Shown: positions 25,173-32,382 of the stretch, in pieces
How positions within the stretch are numbered: the stretch's first letter is position 1
Layout of the letters: each line of letters begins with the position of its first letter
From: M3007 sp040397785
GTDB lineage: Bacteria; Bacteroidota; Bacteroidia; Chitinophagales; Saprospiraceae
Assembly (NCBI GenBank): GCA_040397785.1
Contig: JBBAVI010000001.1
Coordinates: forward strand, 77,985 to 141,984
Length of the DNA stretch: 64,000 nt
Direction of reading: 5' to 3'
The notes under the pieces: model-generated
The model's input: only the letters and a program-made list of their open reading frames with translations
The model's database searches: none
Told to the model about the DNA's origin: nothing
Program-made: the position numbers and the translations under genes

Positions 25173-26372
25173 CTACGGCTCAAAAAATCCAACACTCGCA
25201 CCCACCCAATCTTTGCCTTTGTTGTAGCGCACGCCCACCATTTCGCCCTTACTCATGCGAATCAGGTTGTTGACCAGGCGCGGTTTTTCCCAGTTTTTAT
25301 TCCAAAGCAACATCATGCGGATCTCGCATTTGGAGGGTTCTTCCGGGTTGGTCGTTTCAATGCCAGCCACATACTCCACTTTGCGCTGGAGAATAAAATT
25401 GCCCGGATCGTCCACTTTTTCCACATCTTCCCGGGTCACGTTGATCATCACGCCTTGGCCGGAAAATGAAAACAAGGGTTTTAATACCCAATTTTCAAGG
25501 TCGGTCGGGATCGTTTTCAGGTCGCTTACAAAATGCGTTTCGGGCACAAAAGCCGATTGCATAAAAGGCAAGGTATGTTTGCTGATGCGGAAAAACCAGT
25601 TGGGATGTCCGACCCATTCGGCATTTACCTCGGTGGTCATATCCCAGGCACGGGGCAGGTCGTTGCGTTTTTCCAATTCATCAAAAATGATGCGGTTGTA
25701 AATGCGCTCAATGGCAATTTTGCGGTTTTGCGCGTCCAAATAATACAAATCGCGGCCTTCGCGGAGCACTTTGCTCAAACACAGCACTTTTATCCCCAAA
25801 TACTTGGCAGTACCCCAGAAGTCGATGCGGGTATTTTGCTTTTCGGGTTCAATTTCGAGCAGCACCACATTTTCGGGTTTTGAATTGCCCACAATCACTT
25901 CGCGCATCAATGCGATGTAGGATTCCGGCGTCAGTCCGCCAAACAAATGATGCATATCTGCTGGAATGTCGAAATGCTTGCGGTACGATTCGGCCAGCAT
26001 GTGCTGGAAAAAGTACAGCGATGGAAATCCCTGCATTTCAATGAGTTGCGGGGTTAGGCCACCGTTTTTGTCTTTACAAATTCCGAAATCGAGTTGCATG
26101 AACATGGTGTGTTCATCTTCGCCGGGCACCCTTAAATGCGTCGGCAACGCGGCCGCGCTTATTTGTTTAAAATCGGGCTGGGTGAGCACGGCGCAAATAT
26201 CCGAAACCCCTTGCAGCAATTGCTGTTTAAGGTTTTGCGGTACAAAAACGGGTGTTTCGCTTACCCGAAAAGTAACCGCCTCTCCAAAGGCCGCATCGAC
26301 CGTTTGCATAAAGGCATGGTACTTAGCTTCGGTAAAAGCAGCATTGTATTGTTGACGAATCGCGTGCAGCAT
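25173..26372 (-). CDS. Predicted ATP-grasp-like protein, function unknown
   Basis: 399 residues from ATG 26372. The C-terminal half contains features of an ATP-grasp ligase: 'NWVLKPLFSFSGQGVMINV' (the Lys and the Gly-rich loop), 'FILQRKVEYVAGIE' (a hinge-type segment) and 'CEIRMMLLW' (the acidic-x-Arg pair). The N-terminal part includes 'LDFGICKDKNGGLTPQLIEMQGFPSLYFFQ' and is unlike named families I know. The order recalls the circularly permuted ATP-grasp group to which glutathionylspermidine synthase belongs, but this is a resemblance only. It is upstream of rsmE on the same strand and divergent from uppS (about 200 bp). Confidence 0.55.
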   Translation of the reverse strand: MLHAIRQQYNAAFTEAKYHAFMQTVDAAFGEAVTFRVSETPVFVPQNLKQQLLQGVSDICAVLTQPDFKQISAAALPTHLRVPGEDEHTMFMQLDFGICKDKNGGLTPQLIEMQGFPSLYFFQHMLAESYRKHFDIPADMHHLFGGLTPESYIALMREVIVGNSKPENVVLLEIEPEKQNTRIDFWGTAKYLGIKVLCLSKVLREGRDLYYLDAQNRKIAIERIYNRIIFDELEKRNDLPRAWDMTTEVNAEWVGHPNWFFRISKHTLPFMQSAFVPETHFVSDLKTIPTDLENWVLKPLFSFSGQGVMINVTREDVEKVDDPGNFILQRKVEYVAGIETTNPEEPSKCEIRMMLLWNKNWEKPRLVNNLIRMSKGEMVGVRYNKGKDWVGASVGFFEP

Positions 26373-26543
26373 AAGGCAGTGATTTTCTTCAGGTGAAGCA
26401 GCTGTTTTACGCTGCAATGGCGAAGATTCAATTTTTTCAAAAAACCTTTGGCTAAATCCCTAAAATAATTCGAGAAAAACGTTTTTAAACAGAAACAATG
26501 CAACAAATTAGCGGAATTGGCCCTAAGATCCCCTATGCATCTG

Positions 26544-26551
26544 TATATTTG
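26544..26551 (+). promoter_or_regulatory. -7 box for uppS
   Basis: TATATTTG, exact TAnnTTTG match, 19 bp before the ATG at 26571. The nearest upstream TTG (26517-26519) is 24 bp away. Confidence 0.45.
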
Positions 26552-26570
26552 GCGGTTAAAATGAAATGCC

Positions 26571-27314
26571 ATGTCCGACCATAAGTCGCAGATTATCCTG
26601 GAAAATGTACCGAAACATATTGCCATTATTATGGACGGTAATGGCCGTTGGGCAAAACAAAAAGGCATTCCGAGGTTATTGGGGCATCGGAGTGGTGTCA
26701 AAAGTGTGCGCGAAGTAACCGAGGCCGCTGCCGAAATCGGGGTGAAATACCTCACCTTGTACGCTTTTAGCACTGAAAACTGGAACCGCCCCCCCGCAGA
26801 AGTAACCGCCCTGATGACCTTGCTGGTAGAAACCATCAAAGGGGAAATTCGCGACCTGAACAAAAACAAAGTACGCCTGCAAGCCATTGGCGATATCGAA
26901 GCTTTACCCGCCCCTACCTACAAAACCCTCATGGAGGGTATTGAGCAAACCAAAAATAACGACCGCATTACGCTGGTACTGGCGCTCAACTACTCGGCCA
27001 AATGGGAAATTCTGCGTGCTACCCGCATTATTGCCGAACAAACCCAAAAGGGGCTGTTGAAAGCCGAAGACATCAAGGAGTCGACCTTTGAGGCGGCACT
27101 CAGCACCAACGGCATTCCCGATCCCGAACTGCTGATCCGCACCAGCGGCGAAACCCGCATTTCCAATTTTCTGTTGTGGCAAATTGCTTATACCGAGTTG
27201 TATTTCACCCCGGTTTTTTGGCCCGACTTTGGTCGCAAGGAATTGTTTGAAGCCATTTTAAGTTACCAGCGCCGCGAACGGCGTTTTGGTATGACCAGCG
27301 ACCAAATCAAATAA
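26571..27314 (+). CDS. uppS: Undecaprenyl diphosphate synthase (cis-isoprenyl transferase)
   Basis: 247 residues. It extends farnesyl diphosphate with isopentenyl units in cis to give undecaprenyl diphosphate, the lipid carrier for peptidoglycan, O-antigen and exopolysaccharide. Catalytic motif 'IAIIMDGNGRWAKQKG' with the essential Asp, 'GHRSGVKSVREV', 'YAFSTENWNRPPAEV' and 'LLIRTSGETRISNFLLWQ', which binds the diphosphate. It lies 4 bp from the end of the convergent exopolysaccharide operon, a physical link consistent with shared need for the carrier. Confidence 0.96.
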   Translation: MSDHKSQIILENVPKHIAIIMDGNGRWAKQKGIPRLLGHRSGVKSVREVTEAAAEIGVKYLTLYAFSTENWNRPPAEVTALMTLLVETIKGEIRDLNKNKVRLQAIGDIEALPAPTYKTLMEGIEQTKNNDRITLVLALNYSAKWEILRATRIIAEQTQKGLLKAEDIKESTFEAALSTNGIPDPELLIRTSGETRISNFLLWQIAYTELYFTPVFWPDFGRKELFEAILSYQRRERRFGMTSDQIK

Positions 27315-27317
27315 AGA

Positions 27318-28043
27318 TTAGTCGGTTTTGGCCGGATGTTGCACTTGCTCCCATTTCAAACCAATGATGGCTTCGAGCGACAAACGCGCAATTTGCACTT
27401 CGGTATCGGCTTTCAGGCGCGATTCCTGGGCAGCGTAATAGGCGCTAGTCGCATTGGTATAGTCTTCCAGCGTTTTTTCATCCGTTTTGTACAATTGCTG
27501 AATCAGCACGTAATTGGTATAGATTTCCTGCTCGGCGAGCGCGCGTTTTTCCAAAATAGCCTTGGCGAGTTTGTATTGCGCATACCGCGCCAGGGTTTCT
27601 TCCCGCAGTTGCAGTTTGCGCTGGTTTATTTTGTGGTCGGCAATTTGCACCTCCTTTTTCCCAATTTTATTTTTGTTTTTCTGGCTCATCACGTTGTACA
27701 AATTGAGGCTCAGGCCAAAATTGTAACGCGGAAAAAAGACATTGCTCGATGAATCGGGTGACCGCAAATTGGCTTCATTGAGGTTGAAGGTTGCCTGCAC
27801 ATCGCGCATCCATTCTTTGCGGGCGTTTTTGGCGGTGGCTTCGGCGACCAATTTTTCATCGAGCACAATGGCCGATTCGGGGTTGTTTTGCCAGGCAAGT
27901 TGCACCAAGTATTCCGAAAAATCGCGGGCCTTCGCTTCCAGAGGCTGCACAATGTTATCAAAATCAGTTTGTTGCGCGTGTACAAGACTAGCGCTTAGGC
28001 ATAGCAGCAAAGCCGCTGTTGGATAAAGTTTGTTGCGTTGCAC
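27318..28043 (-). CDS. Half-length TolC-family outer membrane protein
   Basis: 241 residues with a signal peptide (MQRNKLYPTAALLLCLSASLVHA). Long helices with 'YNFGLSLNLYNVMSQKNKNKIGKKEVQIADHK' and 'ETLARYAQYKLAKAILEKRALAEQEIYTNY' resemble one repeat of the TolC/OEP fold: two strands and a coiled-coil pair. Usual TolC proteins have two such repeats and more than 400 residues; here only one is present. It may be a real small family found with exopolysaccharide operons, since the frame is intact and ends normally. It is the last gene of the operon, 15 bp after the O-antigen ligase gene. Confidence 0.7.
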   Translation of the reverse strand: MQRNKLYPTAALLLCLSASLVHAQQTDFDNIVQPLEAKARDFSEYLVQLAWQNNPESAIVLDEKLVAEATAKNARKEWMRDVQATFNLNEANLRSPDSSSNVFFPRYNFGLSLNLYNVMSQKNKNKIGKKEVQIADHKINQRKLQLREETLARYAQYKLAKAILEKRALAEQEIYTNYVLIQQLYKTDEKTLEDYTNATSAYYAAQESRLKADTEVQIARLSLEAIIGLKWEQVQHPAKTD

Positions 28044-28058
28044 GGTTTTTGTTTTTTG

Positions 28059-29591
28059 TTAAGGCACTTTTGGTGGTGGGATATCCAAGTTTTTGATTTC
28101 CTGAAATGCGGGATCGAAATTTTTCAAAGTGACCAGCACGGCTAAGAAAATATTATAAATCACATTCATTGGCAACTGCAAAATAGCCTCCTGGGCATAA
28201 CAAGCCACGGCGAGCATAAAACACCAGGTGGTAATACCGGCATAAATCGCTTTGATGAGCGGATCGCGACAACGGATGAAGTAGTACAAACCCGTGCGCA
28301 ATACAAAATAATGCATTAAAGTGTATAAAATTAGCCCAATCCAGCCCAATTCCACGGCCATGCGTACAAAACTGGAGTCGTGGGGAAAATTAGACAATTC
28401 GCTGTTGGGGTTAAAGCGCTTGCCCCATACGCCACAACTGCCCAAACCGCCGCCGAAAGGATGCGTTTGGATGTAGGGCTGAATTTTTTTCTGGTTTTCG
28501 AGGCGCAGGTTCATCGAATCATCCTTACTGGGTCGAAATGCCGATTGAATCCGGTAAATCACCCCACTTGAGGAAGATTTCAGGATAAATGCCGTACCCA
28601 GGAGCGCAAATACAAATCCGACCACCACCACGCGTTTGCTCAGGGTTAGTCCGCCGTAAAACACCGCTCCCGCCGGAATGAGCACATACGCCGTGCGTGT
28701 ACCCGTGTAGGCCATGGCCCAAACCGAGCACAACAAGAGGAAACCTAACACGCCTTTTTGCCACATTTGGGTAGGTCCCGCAATCAGGGCCACACAAAAC
28801 ATCGCAAAACAAGCCATTAAAATACCAAATGTGGTAGGGTCGTAACAAAAGGACGGAATGCGCATCATGCCCCACTGAAAATACAACTGGTAGCGCTCTT
28901 TATCGGCCATCATCCAGTTGGTTTCGGTAGATGAAAAGCCCAAAAACTGCTGTTTTAGCCCATATAATGCCCCAATTCCGCAAATCAGGATGACCAATTT
29001 GAGCAAACCCATGATCCCGGTGCGGTTGTTGCGCAAGGCGTAAGCCCCAATAAAAAACACCGCCTGCTGAATGGCCACACTGCGCACCGTAAACAACCAG
29101 GCCATGCGCGATTCGGCATACGGATTGAGCACCTGCAACACATTATAATAAAGCCACGCCAAAATCATAAAACTTAAAGGATAGCGGGCAAAACTCCAGT
29201 CGCGCTCCTTAATTTGTCGCAATAAAATACCCACAGCACTCACTAAAATGAGCAAATCCAGCAAGGTCCCGATGGGGGCACTGGTGTATTTGGCACCAAA
29301 AACCACCAAAACGGCCACGAATAGCAGGGTTCCCAACGCAAACGTGAGGTTGAACAAACACACCACCACTACCGGAAAGCCAATGAGCACCAAAAAAAGC
29401 ACAAAACTTACCTTGAATTCGAGTACCGAAAGCAGGTAGGAAATGGGCAGCGTTGCCAGCAGCAACAGAAAAATCCCCATGGGCGTATTTACCCCTTCGG
29501 CCCAGGACTGTTGATCGAACCAGCTGCGCAAGCGTGCGCCAGGGGTGTTGCCCTTCGAAAAAAGATCGCCGTGGTTGGGTGTCGCTGCCAT
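28059..29591 (-). CDS. O-antigen ligase / polysaccharide polymerase family membrane protein
   Basis: 510 residues with 10-12 predicted membrane segments. The Wzy_C region is visible as 'HPFGGGLGSCGVWGKRFNPNSELSNFPHDSSFVRMAVELGWIG', with its conserved His and Arg-rich loop. It could polymerise repeat units (Wzy) or ligate glycans; within this operon, beside a Wzx-like flippase and a Wzc-like protein, a polymerase role is the better guess. The first 30 residues are cytosolic and lead to a hydrophobic hairpin. It starts 21 bp after the small membrane peptide gene. Confidence 0.82.
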   Translation of the reverse strand: MAATPNHGDLFSKGNTPGARLRSWFDQQSWAEGVNTPMGIFLLLLATLPISYLLSVLEFKVSFVLFLVLIGFPVVVVCLFNLTFALGTLLFVAVLVVFGAKYTSAPIGTLLDLLILVSAVGILLRQIKERDWSFARYPLSFMILAWLYYNVLQVLNPYAESRMAWLFTVRSVAIQQAVFFIGAYALRNNRTGIMGLLKLVILICGIGALYGLKQQFLGFSSTETNWMMADKERYQLYFQWGMMRIPSFCYDPTTFGILMACFAMFCVALIAGPTQMWQKGVLGFLLLCSVWAMAYTGTRTAYVLIPAGAVFYGGLTLSKRVVVVGFVFALLGTAFILKSSSSGVIYRIQSAFRPSKDDSMNLRLENQKKIQPYIQTHPFGGGLGSCGVWGKRFNPNSELSNFPHDSSFVRMAVELGWIGLILYTLMHYFVLRTGLYYFIRCRDPLIKAIYAGITTWCFMLAVACYAQEAILQLPMNVIYNIFLAVLVTLKNFDPAFQEIKNLDIPPPKVP

Positions 29592-29612
29592 AATACGTTG
29601 CTTGATGCGGGG

Positions 29613-29726
29613 TTAAAAAACGAGTATTTTTAAAAAAATAGCCGTCAATACCAGGATAATAAAGGCTTTCATGCCGCCTTCGATGAGGCGTTGGTAGCCG
29701 GTCAGTTCAATTTTTGGTTCTTTCAT
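29613..29726 (-). CDS. 37-residue membrane peptide in the exopolysaccharide operon
   Basis: An intact 37-codon ORF: MKEPKIELTGYQRLIEGGMK, then a single hydrophobic segment (AFIILVLTAIFLKILVF) to the stop. Its ATG overlaps the stop codon of the upstream glycosyltransferase as ATGA (29723-29726). The next gene starts 21 bp after its stop, so the frame fits neatly into the operon. Polar first half, then one membrane helix ending near the C-terminus: a typical small single-pass (tail-anchored-like) protein. No homologue is recognised. It may assist the membrane proteins encoded beside it. The gene is easily missed because of its length. Confidence 0.65.
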   Translation of the reverse strand: MKEPKIELTGYQRLIEGGMKAFIILVLTAIFLKILVF

Positions 29727-30946
29727 GCTGCTGCTTGTTTTGTGCGATTACCCCGTACACGGTCTATTTCCTGCCACAATTGTTGGATACGCGCTGCCCA
29801 GCTGTTGGTTTCGGCCAAGGCACTGCGGTTTTGCACCATGGTGGAATCGTTTTCTTGCAACGCCCGTTCAATTTGCCCGATAAACGCAGTATGGTCCTGC
29901 GCCAAATAAATATACTCGGCAAATCCCAGGATATCATCCGAAAAGGCCGTACTCACCACCGCTTTGCCTGCTGCAAGATACTCATTGATTTTGAGCGGAT
30001 AAATACTGGCCGTAAGGGTATTGCACAAAAACGGAATCAGCACACAATCCATATATTGCAGGTAGGCGGGCAAACTTTCGAGCGGACGGCTACCGGCCCA
30101 TACAACATTGGGCAATTGGTCGAGTCCAATTTGGGCGGGTTCACGGCTGTTGATCGGACCAATTAGCAACAAGGTATGCTCCAGATATGCCAGGGCAATT
30201 TTTTTCAACAAGGGGTAATCAATTCGCAGGGAGTCTAAGTTCCCCACAAAACCGATCACTTTTCCGGTTTTACCTTCCAGTTCTTTCGGACGTCGGAAGC
30301 GTCCTTGAAGCACCGTTTTAAATAGATCAACCGCTGCGGCATTGAAATACAGCACAATACGATCGGAATAGGGCTGTTTTAGTTTTTTCAGGTTGCTGGA
30401 GGTCACAAACGTCAAATCGGCCTGACGGATCGCCGCAATTTCCAGGTCGGTGCCGTGTTTGTCGGTATAAGGATCCTGGGTAATATCGTCGATGCAATGG
30501 TAAATTTGAAGGCTAGCGCCCGCGTTTTCGGGCAACATGCTGCCATAAAACGGATTGTAACAATTAATGTACACATACTCCTGCCAGCCATGATCGCGCA
30601 GGGCCTTGCGGATGGCGCGCAGCACAATGCGGTTGTTCCAGGCCTGAAAAAACTGGTACACCAAACCTGCAGGCAACCAGTTGATGGGCAAGGTGGGCGG
30701 GGGTGTAACGGCCACAAAATTGTTCGGTATTTGGGGCAAGGTTTCATATTGTACCCGGCCCAACAGCAATCCAGGCAGGCGTTTGCGCAACACCGGATCG
30801 CGTTTTAACAAGTCTTTCCAAGAATACGGATGATTTACGTACAACACCCGATTGGTCCGCGCAATTTCCTTAGCCATCGAAAGCGAGATCGATGAATAGG
30901 GGTTATCGGTACGAAACAAAGAAAAAAACAAGGTATCGTAAGTCAT
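29723..30946 (-). CDS. Glycosyltransferase, GT-B fold (GT4-like)
   Basis: 407 residues. N-terminal part 'SMAKEIARTNRVLYVNHPYSWKDLL', middle 'CIDDITQDPYTDKHG', and a C-terminal nucleotide-sugar domain with 'KVIGFVGNLDSLRIDYPLLKKIA', 'HTLLLIGPINSREPAQIGLDQLPNVVWAGSRPLESLPAYLQYMDCVLIPF' and 'PLKINEYLAAGKAVVST'. This is the usual GT4 pattern including the EYLAAGKAVV motif near the donor phosphate. It is most like teichuronic-acid/capsule glycosyltransferases in layout. It overlaps the 37-residue peptide by 4 bp. Sugar specificity is unknown. Confidence 0.87.
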   Translation of the reverse strand: MTYDTLFFSLFRTDNPYSSISLSMAKEIARTNRVLYVNHPYSWKDLLKRDPVLRKRLPGLLLGRVQYETLPQIPNNFVAVTPPPTLPINWLPAGLVYQFFQAWNNRIVLRAIRKALRDHGWQEYVYINCYNPFYGSMLPENAGASLQIYHCIDDITQDPYTDKHGTDLEIAAIRQADLTFVTSSNLKKLKQPYSDRIVLYFNAAAVDLFKTVLQGRFRRPKELEGKTGKVIGFVGNLDSLRIDYPLLKKIALAYLEHTLLLIGPINSREPAQIGLDQLPNVVWAGSRPLESLPAYLQYMDCVLIPFLCNTLTASIYPLKINEYLAAGKAVVSTAFSDDILGFAEYIYLAQDHTAFIGQIERALQENDSTMVQNRSALAETNSWAARIQQLWQEIDRVRGNRTKQAAA

Positions 30947-31010
30947 GAATCAGCCCGGGCTTTGAATTTTATTTTTAAAAAATGGTGTTTAAAAACAGCA
31001 AAAGGGTAGG

Positions 31011-32372
31011 TCAAATTTTTTCATTTTGAGGAACTGCGGCGGGCCGAAGTTTGTGCAACAACATTTCGTAGCCCGTTTTATACACCCAGGGCACCAGTCC
31101 GAATGCGCGCCACCAGCGAATGCCGTAATGCCGGTTTAAAAAAAACTGCATCCACACAAAACTGATGCTATAGCCCGTCAGGGTCGCATAAGCCGCCCCA
31201 AACAGACCAAAATTTCGAATCAATACATAACTCAGTCCCAGGTTGAGTATGGCCGTGGCCGCGGTAAAGGCAAAATTGGTCGCCGGTCGGCCGGTAGCAT
31301 CCAAAATGGTTCCACATTGCACCGCAAACGGCATAAACAACCCAAAAAAGGCGGTAAAACGCAAAATATTGGCACTTTCCAGGTATTTAGGCCCCGCAAA
31401 CAACAACATAATAGGCTCTGCAAACAATAACACCGTGATCAAAAAAGGCAAAATAATGGCCAAAATTGCGCCCACGCTGCGTTCGTACAACACCTGAATG
31501 CCTGCTACGCCCTGTTCTTCCAGGTGGGCCGCACTTTGCGGAAACACCACCGAAGCGATGCTAAACGAAGGCGCCTCAATAAGCTGGGTGATTTTACCAG
31601 CAGCATCATACACAGCAAAAGCGGCGGGCCCAATGAGCTGGCCCAACGCAAGTTTATCGATACTTTTGTAAAACATGGCGCTCAAATTGGTCCCCAGCAC
31701 ATATTTGCCATACGCCAACATCACGCGTACCCAGGTCCAATTAAGCCGATTTGAAAATTGCAAAAAAGGCCGTGCATATAAAGCGGTGTAAAGCAGCCCC
31801 ACCAGTGCCCCCACCAGCATGGCGATGGCAAGGTGTTGTAAAAGCATCGGGTAGCCCATCATTTTACAAAAAACAACCCAGGCAAACAAAAAACCGCGAA
31901 AGCAGATGGTGCTCCAAAAAATGCCCCGAAACTCAAAATTCGCCTGTTGCACAAAATTGCAATGGTAAAGCAAGGCCATCACAAAATTGGTCAAAAAATA
32001 AACCGGCAGCACATACAAGACCTGGGGCGATTGAAAACTAGACGCAATCCAGGACATGCCACCCCACAATAAGACATTGGAAATCAAGGAAAAACAAATA
32101 CTCAAGAACAACGCAGCAGTCGAAATAGCCGATTTAGCCGCCATATCCTGGCGGTGGGTATTTAAAAAACGGATAAAACCGTTCTGAATCAAGCCATTAC
32201 GCCCCATTTCGAGGGTGTAGGTAATGATTAGAAACAGGCCCCAGGCGGCAAAGTCTTCTTTCGACAGACCGCGCAGCAACAGCACCGTTGTACCCAGCGA
32301 AAATACCAGTCCTGCGCCTTTTTCAAGCAAAGTCAGCAAGCCGGCGCGAAACCATTCCGTACGGCGCTCCAT
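31011..32372 (-). CDS. Wzx-like polysaccharide flippase (MVF/MATE-like)
   Basis: 453 residues from ATG 32372; the open frame extends upstream into the Wzc-like gene but MERRTEWFRAGLLTLLEKGAGLVFSLGTT is the natural start, 10 bp after that gene's stop. About 12-14 hydrophobic helices, with 'RGLSKEDFAAWGLFLIITYTLEMGRNGLIQNGFIRF' and 'YGKYVLGTNLSAMFYKSIDKLALGQLIGPAAFAVYDAAGKI' typical of polysaccharide transport proteins. It would flip lipid-linked repeat units across the inner membrane for polymerisation. Confidence 0.85.
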   Translation of the reverse strand: MERRTEWFRAGLLTLLEKGAGLVFSLGTTVLLLRGLSKEDFAAWGLFLIITYTLEMGRNGLIQNGFIRFLNTHRQDMAAKSAISTAALFLSICFSLISNVLLWGGMSWIASSFQSPQVLYVLPVYFLTNFVMALLYHCNFVQQANFEFRGIFWSTICFRGFLFAWVVFCKMMGYPMLLQHLAIAMLVGALVGLLYTALYARPFLQFSNRLNWTWVRVMLAYGKYVLGTNLSAMFYKSIDKLALGQLIGPAAFAVYDAAGKITQLIEAPSFSIASVVFPQSAAHLEEQGVAGIQVLYERSVGAILAIILPFLITVLLFAEPIMLLFAGPKYLESANILRFTAFFGLFMPFAVQCGTILDATGRPATNFAFTAATAILNLGLSYVLIRNFGLFGAAYATLTGYSISFVWMQFFLNRHYGIRWWRAFGLVPWVYKTGYEMLLHKLRPAAVPQNEKI

Positions 32373-32382
32373 GCGTGTTTGT

